Shown in pieces: positions 10,357 through 18,298 of a stretch of 64,000 bases of DNA. The stretch's first letter is position 1. Each line of letters opens with the position of its first letter. The notes beneath the pieces are model-generated. The model saw nothing but the letters and a program-made list of their open reading frames with translations. It did no database searches and was not told where the DNA came from. This stretch comes from Rhodovulum sp. PH10. Lineage in GTDB: Bacteria; Pseudomonadota; Alphaproteobacteria; Rhizobiales; Xanthobacteraceae. The stretch is taken from contig NZ_AKZI01000011.1 in NCBI RefSeq assembly GCF_000293785.1, positions 1 to 64,000 of the forward strand, read 5' to 3'. A program made the position numbers and the translations under genes.

Positions 10357-11807
10357 GCGTTCTTCTCCCGCAGCACGTCGGCGGCCACGTCCTGGTCGCT
10401 GAACGGCAGAGTCTTGCCGGCGATCAGCTGGCCGGTCTCGTGGCCCTTGCCGGCGATCACCAGCACGTCGCCCTCGCACAGCGTGTCGATCGCGTGGCGG
10501 ATGGCGGCGGCGCGGTCGCCGATCTCCTCGGCGCCCGGTGCGGCGGCGAGGATGGCGGCGCGGATTTTTTCCGGGTCTTCGCTTCTCGGATTGTCGTCGG
10601 TGACGATCACCCGGTCGGCCTTCTCGGCGGCGATCGCCCCCATCAGCGGGCGCTTGCCCTGGTCGCGGTCGCCGCCGCAGCCGAACACCACGACGAGGCG
10701 CCGGCCGGCATAGGGCCGCAGCGCTTCCAGCGTTTTCGCGAGCGCGTCCGGCTTGTGGGCGTAGTCGACGAAGACCGGAGCGCCGTGGCGATGGCCGACC
10801 AGCTCGAGCCGGCCTTTGGCGCCTTCGAGGCCTTCGAGCTGGTCGAACACGGCGTGCGGCTCGCAGCCGGTGGCGATCGCCTGGGCCGCGGCGACCAGCG
10901 CGTTCTCCACCTGGAAGGCGCCGACCAGGGGCAGCCGGATCCGGTGGGTGCGGCCCTCGTGCTCGATGGTGACGGTCTGCGAAAAACCGTCGATCGTCAC
11001 CTCGACCGCGCGAATGTTTGCCGGGCCGCGGCCGACCGTGAGAATGTTCACCCCCCGCGCGCGGGCGGCGGCCAGCATCGCCTCGGCGCCGTCGTGGTCG
11101 ATCTCGATCACTGCGGTGCCGTCGGCCGGCAACAGCCGCTCGAACAGCTGCCGCTTGGCGGCGAGATAGGCCTCGACCGTCTTGTGATAGTCGAGATGGT
11201 CGCGGCTGAGATTGGTGAAGCTCGCCACCGACAGTCGCACGCCGTCCAGCCGGTGCTGGGCGATGCCGTGCGAGGAGGCCTCGAGCGCCAGATGGGTGAT
11301 GCCGCCATCTGCCAAGCGGTCGAGCGTACGATGGAGCGCGATCGGGTCGGGCGTGGTGAGCGAGCCGTACTGCTCCTCGTCCGGCGTCACCAGGCCGATG
11401 GTGCCGATCGAGGCCGCGCGGAACCCGAGCGCCGCCCAGATCTGCCGGGTGAAGGCGGCGACCGAGGTCTTGCCGCTGGTTCCGGTGACGGCGGCGATGG
11501 TCGCCGGCTGGCGGGCGTAAAAACGCGCGGCGGCGAGCGCCAGCGTCTGTCGCACGTCGTCGACCAGAACGAGCCCGATGCCGGGCGGCAACGGCTCCGC
11601 CGGCGGCTTTTCGGCGATCACCGCAACCGCCCCGCGGGAGAGCGCCGCGGCTACGAAGGCGAGGCCGTCGGCCCTCTCGCCGGGCACCGCCGCGAACAGG
11701 AAGCCGGGCTCGACCGTCCGGCTGTCCGCCGTCAGGCCGGAGATGGGAAGATCACCGAGGGGGCCGTCGAGCCGGGCCTCCGGGCCGAAGAGATCGCGTA
11801 GCTGCAT
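10353..11807 (-). CDS. murE: UDP-N-acetylmuramoyl-L-alanyl-D-glutamate--2,6-diaminopimelate ligase
   Basis: A 484-residue Mur ligase. The ATP site is VTGTSGKTSVAAF, the central domain has EASSHGIAQHRLDG, and the C-terminal DDNPRSEDP motif is the arginine signature that selects meso-diaminopimelate over lysine. MurE normally follows ftsI within a few bases; here 1.5 kb carrying a toxin-antitoxin pair and an opposite-strand gene separates them. MurE must therefore be driven by read-through or by a promoter of its own in 11808-12039. Confidence 0.95.
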   Translation of the reverse strand: MQLRDLFGPEARLDGPLGDLPISGLTADSRTVEPGFLFAAVPGERADGLAFVAAALSRGAVAVIAEKPPAEPLPPGIGLVLVDDVRQTLALAAARFYARQPATIAAVTGTSGKTSVAAFTRQIWAALGFRAASIGTIGLVTPDEEQYGSLTTPDPIALHRTLDRLADGGITHLALEASSHGIAQHRLDGVRLSVASFTNLSRDHLDYHKTVEAYLAAKRQLFERLLPADGTAVIEIDHDGAEAMLAAARARGVNILTVGRGPANIRAVEVTIDGFSQTVTIEHEGRTHRIRLPLVGAFQVENALVAAAQAIATGCEPHAVFDQLEGLEGAKGRLELVGHRHGAPVFVDYAHKPDALAKTLEALRPYAGRRLVVVFGCGGDRDQGKRPLMGAIAAEKADRVIVTDDNPRSEDPEKIRAAILAAAPGAEEIGDRAAAIRHAIDTLCEGDVLVIAGKGHETGQLIAGKTLPFSDQDVAADVLREKNA

Positions 11808-12039
11808 TCCGTGCCGCCGTGCCGAGGCCGAAGCGGCCGCTCCGGCGGCTTCCGTGTAGCATGTTCGCCGGAGGGGAGCAGCATTCCGGCCATGATTTTG
11901 CTGCGCTGCAACCGCGTGGTAGGATGTGGGGCTGGCCGCTGCAGGGGGACCGTGGGGGACGACCGGGCGGGCGGCACGCCGGGAGCGGGCTTCTTCGAGG
12001 TCTGATCATACCGGCGGCTCACAACAGTGGAGTTGCGCC

Positions 12040-12435
12040 GTGGCCACGCTCGGATCGCAGACCTTCGTCGGACAGTCGGGAACCGAGTACGAGTTCCTGC
12101 TCTTTCAGCGCGACACCGAGTTCAAGCAGGCCGGCGCCGTCTATGTCGTGACGATCCGCTACCCGTCGCCGAGCGGCGGCTTCAGCTTTCGCAACGTCTT
12201 CATCGGCGAGACCCGCGACCTCTCCGAGCGTCAGCTGAACCACCGCCGCACCGGCTGCTTCGACGCGGTCGGCGCCAATCACGTGTTCGTCTGCCTGGAA
12301 GGCAAGGAGGACCGCCGCGAGGCGATCAAGGCCGACCTGCTCGCCGCCTACGAGACGCCCTGCAACGCCAACGGCGACGGCGTGTGCGTCTACCCGAACA
12401 ACGGCTGCCCGCGGGTGTGGCCGTGGGGACAATGA
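12040..12435 (+). CDS. GIY-YIG-like small protein of unknown function
   Basis: A 131-residue protein read from GTG 12040 behind GTGGAG. The segment AVYVVT, followed by NVFIGETRDLSER, LNHRR and finally TPCN, has the order of a GIY-YIG nuclease fold (first strand, YIG strand, Arg/His helix, terminal Asn). The usual catalytic Glu in the last helix seems replaced: the helix reads DRREAIKADLLAAY where related domains carry an I/LE pair. It may be a non-catalytic binding version. It is oriented against the surrounding dcw operon and converges on the toxin-antitoxin pair. Family membership is inferred from motif order only. Confidence 0.6.
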   Translation: MATLGSQTFVGQSGTEYEFLLFQRDTEFKQAGAVYVVTIRYPSPSGGFSFRNVFIGETRDLSERQLNHRRTGCFDAVGANHVFVCLEGKEDRREAIKADLLAAYETPCNANGDGVCVYPNNGCPRVWPWGQ

Positions 12436-12572
12436 GTGGCGAGTAGCGAGTGGCGAGTGGCGAGTAGGGAGTAGCGAGTGGCGAGTAGCGAGTGGCGAGT
12501 AGGGTAGGGGTCGGGCGAAGAACATTCGCCATTCGCCATTCGCTATTCGCTATTCGCTATTCGCCAGTCGCT
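12434..12572. repeat. Octamer tandem arrays in inverted arrangement
   Basis: The left array (12434-12507) is about nine copies of an 8-nt unit GGCGAGTR. The right array (12523-12572) is six copies of the complementary form, ATTCGCYA. Together they form a large imperfect inverted repeat between convergent genes. The right array overlaps the last codons and stop of the antitoxin gene. A shorter run of the same octamer is at 26223-26250. Confidence 0.7.
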
Positions 12573-12907
12573 ACGGGCTGCACCACCACCGACATCCGTC
12601 CGGTGCCGGCACGATCGCCGCGGCGTGTGGTCGGCTTCACGGTGATCTCGACGTCGCGGCCGAGGATGGTCAGGAACTCGATCAAGCGACCGATCGAGAT
12701 CGAGGTCGGCTTGCAGCGCATCAGCGCCGAAACCTGTGGCTGGGTGGTGCCGAGAAGCGCGGCCGCTTCCGACTGGGTCGTCTTGCGGGCGACCAGCAGC
12801 CGGTGAATCTCGACCGTCAGCTCGGCTTTCGTCAGCTCGCGAGCCGAGTCCGCGAAGCCGAGATCGGCGAATACGTTGCCGCTGCTCTCCTCGAAAACCT
12901 TTGTCAT
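12557..12907 (-). CDS. HigA-like XRE antitoxin
   Basis: A 116-residue DNA-binding protein with a helix-turn-helix in the middle (ARKTTQSEAAALLGTTQPQVSALMRCK), as in HigA2-type antitoxins (COG5606) paired with Gp49-like toxins. Its start codon overlaps the toxin stop as ATGA (12904-12907). It would neutralise the toxin and repress the operon through the AT-rich dyad upstream. The final residues and stop codon are encoded within the octamer repeat, so the C terminus may have been altered by repeat spread. Confidence 0.85.
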   Translation of the reverse strand: MTKVFEESSGNVFADLGFADSARELTKAELTVEIHRLLVARKTTQSEAAALLGTTQPQVSALMRCKPTSISIGRLIEFLTILGRDVEITVKPTTRRGDRAGTGRMSVVVQPVATGE

Positions 12908-13278
12908 GTCTCGCTCCTCCGGGCTGTGTCGCGGTGGATCGCCTCGGCCGTCCTCAGCCGCTCCTCGATCAGGTCGAGGTCGCGGCGCGGCGTCGCGATG
13001 CCGTGCTTCGATTTCTTCTGGAAGACGTGCAGAACGTAGACTGCGGTGGCGAAGCGAACGGTGTAGACTGCCCGATAGGTGCCGCTGCGATCGTCCTCGA
13101 GCAGCTCCAAGACGCCGGCTCCACCGAAACCCTTCAGCGGCTTGGCGATCGGCGGGGTGACGCCGGCCTGGGCCGCATAGAGAGCTAGGCCGAAGGTGCG
13201 CCGGACGCCCGTCGGCAGGGCCTGCATGTCGCGCCGGGTCGATGCAATCCACACCAATGTTTTCAGCGGGTCGCTCAC
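12904..13278 (-). CDS. HigB-like toxin (Gp49/RelE superfamily)
   Basis: A 124-residue protein of the phage Gp49-like family (COG4679), small mRNA-interferase-fold toxins. Characteristic stretches are [32 protein letters not shown] and [27 protein letters not shown] 13278 is preferred because family members begin two to ten residues before LVW. A TTG further up (13314) would run through the AT-rich promoter. The predicted TATAAT boxes lie so close that the mRNA may be leaderless. The gene lies 78 bp after the ftsI stop on the same strand. Confidence 0.85.
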   Translation of the reverse strand: MSDPLKTLVWIASTRRDMQALPTGVRRTFGLALYAAQAGVTPPIAKPLKGFGGAGVLELLEDDRSGTYRAVYTVRFATAVYVLHVFQKKSKHGIATPRRDLDLIEERLRTAEAIHRDTARRSET

Positions 13279-13285
13279 CTGCCGA

Positions 13286-13304
13286 TTATATAATTTATTA
13301 TATA
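13286..13304 (-). promoter_or_regulatory. Promoter/operator of the toxin-antitoxin operon
   Basis: An AT-rich island in a GC-rich genome. It contains a dyad, TATATAA (13287-13293) and TTATATA (13298-13304), spaced by 4 bp. Read on the minus strand it holds two overlapping TATAAT -10 hexamers. This is the expected form of an autoregulated toxin-antitoxin operator. Confidence 0.6.
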
Positions 13305-13356
13305 GATGCCGCAACCGGCTCCGAGCCTCGGCTCCTCCCCACTCGCTCCTCGCCCC

Positions 13357-15186
13357 TCAATGCCCGTGCGAGGAGCGCACCGAGCCGGTGACGTCGGCGC
13401 TGGCGGTGCGGCCGCCGCGGCCGAGGATCAGCTGGTCGGCGGGCGGCAGGTCGAAGCGCGGCTGCAGGCCGAGCAGCGGTGCGATGCGGGCGATGACCTT
13501 GCCGGCCACCGGCGCAGCGTTCCAGCCCGCATTGGCGAACCCGTAGGAGTCCGACGTCGGATGCGGTTCGTCGAGCATGATCAGCACGGCGTAGCGCGGC
13601 TTGTCGGCCGGCAGAACGGCGATGAAGTCGGTCAGCAACTTGTTGTGGGCGTAACGACCTCCGACCACCTTCTCGGCCGTGCCGGTCTTGCCGCCGACAT
13701 AGTAGCCCGACACGTTGGCCTTGCGGCCGGAGCCGACCTCGGCATTGAGCCGCATCAGGTAGCGCATCGCGACCGATGTCTCGGGCTTGATCACCCGCTT
13801 GGCGAGCTTCTTTGCCTCTTCCTCGGAGCGCGCGAGGAAGGTCGGCCGGATCAGCCAGCCGCCGTTCACCAGTGCGGCGATGCCCATCAGCGCCTGCAGC
13901 GGTGCGACCGACAGGCCGTGGCCGAACGAGATCGTGATGGTGTTGAGCTCGCCCCAGCGCTTCGGCACGATCGGCTCGGCGCTCTCCGGCAGCTCGGTGC
14001 GCAGCCGGTCGAGCTGGCCCATCTTGCGCAGGTACGCCTTGTGGCCCTCGACGCCGACCGCGAGCGCCAATTTGGCCGCGCCGATGTTCGACGAATAGGT
14101 GAACACCTCGGGCAGCGTCAACGTTCGGTTCTGGGCGTGCGAGTCGTGGATCTTGAATCTGCCCCAGTGCATCGGGCCGCGGGCGTCGACGGTCGAGTTG
14201 AGCGAGAACTTGCCGCCGTCCAGTGCCATCCCGAGGGTGAGCACCTTGAAGGTCGAGCCCATCTCGAACACGCCCGTGGTCAGTCGGTTGATGCGGTCGG
14301 GGTCGAGCGCCTCCTTCGGATTGTTGGGGTCGTAGTCCGGATAGGAGACGAGGGCGACGATCTCGCCGGTGTTGACGTCGAGCACGACGCCGGCGGCCGC
14401 CTTGGTCCGGTAGCGAGCGTACGCCTGTTCCAGCTCGTCGTGCAGGGCGTGCTGGACCCGCAGGTCGACCGACAGGCGCAGCGGTTCCTGCTGGCGGTCG
14501 GAGGCGAAGCCGGCGCGGTGGAGGTCGGCGAGCCCGTTGCTGTCGAGATATTTTTCCAGGCCGGCGATGCCCTGGTTGTCGACGTTGACGTGGCCGATCA
14601 GGTGCGACACCTCGCGGCCGTTCGGATAGACGCGCTTGTTCTCCTTGAGGAAGCCGACGCCGGGAATGCCCAGCCGGTGGATCTCCTTCTGCTGCTTGGG
14701 GGAGATCTCGCGCTTCAGCCAAGCGAAGCCGCGCTTGGAGCCGAGCCGCTCGCGCAGCTCGTGGGTGTCGAGGTCCGGCATCACGGCGGTGAGCAGCTCG
14801 ACCGCCTCGTCGGCATCGATCAGCCGGCGCGGCTCGGCGAACAGCGAGGGCACCTTGAGGTCGGTCGCGAGGATCTCGCCGTTGCGGTCGAGGATGTCGG
14901 GGCGGGCGGTCGCCACCGCGTCGCTGCCGCCGACCCGGCGGCCGATATGGGTGTCGGGCACCGCGGCGTACAGCACCAGCCGGCCGGCGATGATCGCGTA
15001 GATCGAGGCGAAGACGAGGGCGGCGAGGCCGATGCGGGCGCGCGCCTTGCGGGTGCGGTCGATCGAGCGGTCGTAGAGAAGGTGCTGGATGACGCGGCGG
15101 TGCCACGGCATCTGCTCGGCTTCACCGGAATGCGGGGCACCGGGATGCGGGCTGCCGGTGGCGGGCCGGGGGTCGGACGGCGTCAT
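13357..15186 (-). CDS. ftsI: Peptidoglycan D,D-transpeptidase FtsI (PBP3)
   Basis: A 609-residue class B penicillin-binding protein for septal cross-linking. An N-terminal cytoplasmic tail rich in Pro precedes one membrane helix (about residues 50-75). The pedestal domain includes [15 protein letters not shown]. The transpeptidase domain shows SxxK as GSTFKVLT, SxN as YSSNIG and KTG as GGKTGTAEK. The ATG overlaps the ftsL stop as ATGA (15183-15186). It ends the intact upstream block of the dcw cluster; the normal next gene, murE, is 1.5 kb further. Confidence 0.95.
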   Translation of the reverse strand: MTPSDPRPATGSPHPGAPHSGEAEQMPWHRRVIQHLLYDRSIDRTRKARARIGLAALVFASIYAIIAGRLVLYAAVPDTHIGRRVGGSDAVATARPDILDRNGEILATDLKVPSLFAEPRRLIDADEAVELLTAVMPDLDTHELRERLGSKRGFAWLKREISPKQQKEIHRLGIPGVGFLKENKRVYPNGREVSHLIGHVNVDNQGIAGLEKYLDSNGLADLHRAGFASDRQQEPLRLSVDLRVQHALHDELEQAYARYRTKAAAGVVLDVNTGEIVALVSYPDYDPNNPKEALDPDRINRLTTGVFEMGSTFKVLTLGMALDGGKFSLNSTVDARGPMHWGRFKIHDSHAQNRTLTLPEVFTYSSNIGAAKLALAVGVEGHKAYLRKMGQLDRLRTELPESAEPIVPKRWGELNTITISFGHGLSVAPLQALMGIAALVNGGWLIRPTFLARSEEEAKKLAKRVIKPETSVAMRYLMRLNAEVGSGRKANVSGYYVGGKTGTAEKVVGGRYAHNKLLTDFIAVLPADKPRYAVLIMLDEPHPTSDSYGFANAGWNAAPVAGKVIARIAPLLGLQPRFDLPPADQLILGRGGRTASADVTGSVRSSHGH

Positions 15187-15779
15187 GGCTTTCTCCCGAA
15201 CAGCGGATCGGCGGCCGGGGCGACGATGCCCGAGGCCGGCACCAGCGCATCGAGGCCGGCGGGGAGGCCGGCGGCGACGCCGGTGCTCGGCGCGGATCCG
15301 GTGGTGGGCGGGGTCGTGCCGGCGTCCGCACGCGCGGCGGGCGCGGCGGCGGAGGCGTCGTCCGGGACCGTCTCGGACGAGACCGGCCCGGCCGAGCCCG
15401 TGTCGGACGCCGCCGCGGGCGAGCCCGCGGGCCGGCCGATGCTGCCGGTGATGCCGGCGCCGGCGAGGATGTCGGCGATCGGGTCGACCGGCGGCTCGGG
15501 CGGGGCGGGGCGCATCGGGATCTTGTCGACCGGCTCCATCTGGCGGCCGTCGAGCAGCTGGAGCGTCAGATGGCGCTGGGCGAGCGCCTGGATGCGGGCG
15601 GGATTGTCGAGCTTGGCGGCTTCCGCGCGCAGCGCCGCGGCGGCCTCGCGCTCGTGGGCGATCTCGGCGCGCAGCTTGCCGACCTGCTCGGCCTCCACCG
15701 TCGCCTCGAACTTGATCTTGTAGACCCAGGCGGCGGCCGCGATCAGCAGGATCGCCACCACGAGATTGAGGAGCCGCAT
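15183..15779 (-). CDS. ftsL: FtsL-like cell division protein with long disordered tail
   Basis: A 198-residue bitopic membrane protein in the ftsL position. It has a short N terminus, one membrane helix (about residues 5-20) and a coiled coil (VEAEQVGKLRAEIAHEREAAAALRAEAAKL) followed by the conserved IQALAQRHLTLQLL. This fits the FtsL division scaffold that binds FtsB and FtsQ. The last 100 residues are Pro/Ala/Gly-rich and probably disordered, which makes it nearly twice the usual length. It is coupled to ftsI by an ATGA overlap and starts 3 bp after the rsmH stop. Confidence 0.82.
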   Translation of the reverse strand: MRLLNLVVAILLIAAAAWVYKIKFEATVEAEQVGKLRAEIAHEREAAAALRAEAAKLDNPARIQALAQRHLTLQLLDGRQMEPVDKIPMRPAPPEPPVDPIADILAGAGITGSIGRPAGSPAAASDTGSAGPVSSETVPDDASAAAPAARADAGTTPPTTGSAPSTGVAAGLPAGLDALVPASGIVAPAADPLFGRKP

Positions 15780-15781
15780 GG

Positions 15782-16798
15782 TCAGCCTCGCAAGATGTCG
15801 TCGAGGGTGGGCACCGAGGGCAGCGGGGGCTCGCGCCGCTGGGCGGCGGCGGTGGTGCGCTCGCCGGCGCGCAGCTTTGCCGAGCGCGCGCGCGGATTGG
15901 CGGCGACCTCCGCCTCGTCGGCGATCACCGGCTTCTTGGTCAGCACCGTGAAGGAGGGCGGCTCGCGCACCGCCTCCGGCTGGTGGCGCGACACGCCGGG
16001 CCCGCCGGCGCGGTCGGCGAGGAAGGTCTTCACCATCCGGTCTTCCAGCGAGTGGAACGAGACGACCACCAGCCGGCCGCCCGGCGCCAGCACCCGCTCG
16101 GCGGCGACGAGAGCCGCGGCGAGCTCGCCGAGCTCGTCGTTCACCAGCATGCGCAGCGCCTGGAAGGTGCGGGTCGCGGGGTGGATCTCGCCAGGACGGG
16201 AATGCACCACCGAGCCGACCACCTCCGACAGCGCGCGGGTGGTGCGGATCGGCGATTCCGCGCGGGCACGGGCGATCGCGCGGGCGACCGAGCGGGCGTA
16301 ACGCTCCTCGCCGAGCGTCCCGATCACATGGGCGAGGTCGCGCTCGGAGGCGTTGGCGACGACGTCGGCGGCGGTCGGGCCGTCGGCGCCCATGCGCATG
16401 TCGAGCGGGCCGTCGTTGCGGAAGGAGAAGCCGCGGTCGGGGTCGTCGATCTGCATCGAGGAGACGCCGAGATCGAGCACCACGCCGTCGACGAGACCTT
16501 CGGTGACCTCGTCGAGCACGGAGAAGGTGGATTCGATCAGCGTCAGGCGGCCGCCCGAGGCGTCCACCAGCCCGAAGCCGCCGGCGATCGCGGTGCGGTC
16601 GCGGTCGAGGCCGATCACCGTCGCGCCGGGCGCGGCGTCGAGGATTTGGCGGGTGTAGCCGCCCGCCCCGAAGGTGCCGTCGATGTAGCGCCCGCCGTCG
16701 CGGACCCCGAGAAAGGAGACCGCCGCCGGGGCGAGCACGGGAACGTGGCGGACCGGTCCGCCAGCGACACCCTCGGGGGTGTCGCGGCCCGCCGTCAT
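15782..16798 (-). CDS. rsmH: 16S rRNA (cytosine(1402)-N4)-methyltransferase
   Basis: The 338-residue MraW/RsmH methylates N4 of C1402 in the 16S rRNA decoding centre. Seen are the SAM loop [45 protein letters not shown] and [14 protein letters not shown] motifs. The ATG at 16798 overlaps the mraZ stop as ATGA. It is the second gene of the dcw operon, as in most bacteria. Confidence 0.96.
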   Translation of the reverse strand: MTAGRDTPEGVAGGPVRHVPVLAPAAVSFLGVRDGGRYIDGTFGAGGYTRQILDAAPGATVIGLDRDRTAIAGGFGLVDASGGRLTLIESTFSVLDEVTEGLVDGVVLDLGVSSMQIDDPDRGFSFRNDGPLDMRMGADGPTAADVVANASERDLAHVIGTLGEERYARSVARAIARARAESPIRTTRALSEVVGSVVHSRPGEIHPATRTFQALRMLVNDELGELAAALVAAERVLAPGGRLVVVSFHSLEDRMVKTFLADRAGGPGVSRHQPEAVREPPSFTVLTKKPVIADEAEVAANPRARSAKLRAGERTTAAAQRREPPLPSVPTLDDILRG

Positions 16799-17271
16799 TC
16801 CCGTGCTCCGTCGCCCGCGGCGCGGCGCTCGGAACCCAGCCGCTTCGTCGTGGCGCGCACCGTTGCAGTGGCCTTTGCTAGATGCGCGCGGAAGGCTTCC
16901 GGTTCCCAGATTTGAAACTTGTGACCCAGTCCGACGAACGTCACCGCGTCCCGGACCCCCGCGTGGCTTCTCGCCATCTCCGTCAACACCACGCGCCCCT
17001 CGCCGTCGATCCGCAAGGTCTCGCTCGTGCCGTAGAGCGCGACCAGAAATTCCTCCCGCTCGTCCGAGTAGGGCGGAAACCGTGCGATCAGGCTGTCGAT
17101 CTCGGCGAGCAGCGCGTGCCCGCCGGCGTCGACCGCCGGTCGGTCCAGACTCGGATAGCAGTACAACCCCTCGAACCCGTCGCGGGCGAGCACCGCACGG
17201 AAGGGCGCCGGAATCGACACCCGTCCCTTCGAATCGAGCCGCGCCGTGAAATTCCCCACGAAGCGGTCCAT
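16795..17271 (-). CDS. mraZ: Transcriptional regulator MraZ
   Basis: A 158-residue protein with two AbrB/SpoVT-like DNA-binding repeats ([13 protein letters not shown] and [17 protein letters not shown]). MraZ binds TGGGN direct repeats in front of its own gene and represses the dcw operon. The ATG at 17271 behind GGAGTG gives the standard MDRFVGNF start; a GTG at 17283 is less likely. It heads the operon mraZ-rsmH-ftsL-ftsI. Four perfectly spaced boxes lie about 100 bp upstream. Confidence 0.95.
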   Translation of the reverse strand: MDRFVGNFTARLDSKGRVSIPAPFRAVLARDGFEGLYCYPSLDRPAVDAGGHALLAEIDSLIARFPPYSDEREEFLVALYGTSETLRIDGEGRVVLTEMARSHAGVRDAVTFVGLGHKFQIWEPEAFRAHLAKATATVRATTKRLGSERRAAGDGARE

Positions 17272-17362
17272 CCGAGCGCGCACTCCACTCCCGTACGACG
17301 CGTGCCCCGTACGCCCCCCGACCGCCCGCCGCGCCGGCGGAGACGGATCGACACATTAACGC

Positions 17363-17406
17363 TGGGTAATGTTGGGATACCATGGGACTGTATGGGCGTC
17401 AATGGA
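17363..17406. promoter_or_regulatory. MraZ operator: four TGGGN boxes with 10-bp period
   Basis: TGGG occurs at 17363, 17373, 17383 and 17393 on the plus strand, each followed by one base and a 5-nt spacer. A degenerate TGGA sits at 17403. This is the TGGGN-N5 direct-repeat pattern known for MraZ operators, with four full boxes rather than three. It covers the predicted mraZ promoter. Confidence 0.85.
17374..17402 (-). promoter_or_regulatory. Candidate sigma-70 promoter of the mraZ operon
   Basis: On the minus strand a TTGACG -35 box (17402-17397) is followed, after a 17-bp spacer, by TATCCC (17379-17374). It lies inside the MraZ box array, as needed for repression by steric exclusion. The leader to the mraZ ATG would be about 95 nt. 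Confidence 0.55.
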
Positions 17407-17499
17407 TTCCCGGGTGCGCTCCCGCCGAACACGCGACACCTCGATTAGCAGCGGTTAAACTTAAGGAAGTGTTGCGGGCCGCGGGGGGCGACGGCGACC

Positions 17500-18240
17500 A
17501 TGCGGATTGCTCTGATCAGCGACATACACGCCAACCGGGAGGCGCTCGAGGCGTGCCTCGCCCACGCGGCGCGGGCGGGCGTCGACCGCTACGTGTTTCT
17601 CGGCGATTATGTCGGCTACGGCGCCGACCCCGAATGGGTGCTCGACACGGTGATGGAGCACGTCGCGCGCGGGGCGGTGGCGGTGCTCGGCAACCACGAC
17701 GCCGCGGCGATCGGCTCCAGCGAGGGCATGAACGCGCAGGCGACCGAGGCGATCGACTGGACGCGCGGGCGGCTGTCGGCCGCGCACCGCGACTTTCTCG
17801 CGAAGCTGCCGCTGACGGTGGAGCAGGGCGCCGTGGTCTATGTGCACGCCAATCCGGTGGCGCCGGCCGGCTGGGACTACGTGTCCGACCTGTTTTCCGC
17901 CTCGCGCTGCCTGATCGGCACCTCCGCCCACGTCACCTTCTGCGGCCACACCCACCTGCCGAGCCTCTTCCACATGTCGGCGACCGGCAAGTTCGCGAGC
18001 TTCGATCCGGTCGACCGGGTGGAGATCCCGCTCACCACGCGGCGGCGCTGGCTCGCGGTGATCGGCTCGGTCGGGCAGCCGCGCGACGACAACCCGGCCG
18101 CCTGCTACGCGCTGTTGGACGATTCGACCTTCGTGCTGACCTATGTGCGGGTGCCCTACGACATCGACACGGCGGCCGGAAAAATCCGCGACGCCGGGCT
18201 GCCGCTCGCTCTCGCCTATCGGCTCTACAAGGGGAGGTGA
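17500..18240 (+). CDS. Metallophosphoesterase family protein
   Basis: A 246-residue calcineurin-like phosphoesterase. Metal-binding motifs are in order: SDIHANREAL, FLGDYVGYGADP, VLGNHDAAA, VHANP and FCGHTHLP. The compact form resembles MJ0936/YfcE-type or PrpE-like phosphatases. The substrate cannot be read. It is divergent from mraZ and 58 bp upstream of a Ser/Thr kinase gene on the same strand, so a kinase/phosphatase pairing is possible (inference). Confidence 0.85.
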   Translation: MRIALISDIHANREALEACLAHAARAGVDRYVFLGDYVGYGADPEWVLDTVMEHVARGAVAVLGNHDAAAIGSSEGMNAQATEAIDWTRGRLSAAHRDFLAKLPLTVEQGAVVYVHANPVAPAGWDYVSDLFSASRCLIGTSAHVTFCGHTHLPSLFHMSATGKFASFDPVDRVEIPLTTRRRWLAVIGSVGQPRDDNPAACYALLDDSTFVLTYVRVPYDIDTAAGKIRDAGLPLALAYRLYKGR

Positions 18241-18298
18241 GGGTGGCACCGCCGGCCGTGCGCAACATCGTCGTCCGTAAAAGACATCCGGTGCCGTG

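Noticed and set aside
12434-12572. Repeat array that might be read as CRISPR
   Set aside because: The unit is 8 nt with no spacers, and no cas genes are present.
13306-15723. An 805-codon plus-strand frame opposite ftsI and ftsL
   Set aside because: It has only shadow composition (His/Arg/Val/Asp/Leu), while the minus strand encodes complete FtsI and FtsL motifs.
17442-17470. CtrA full site near GGTTAAACTTAAGG
   Set aside because: The two TTAA are separated by 2 bp rather than 7, so this does not fit the CtrA consensus.
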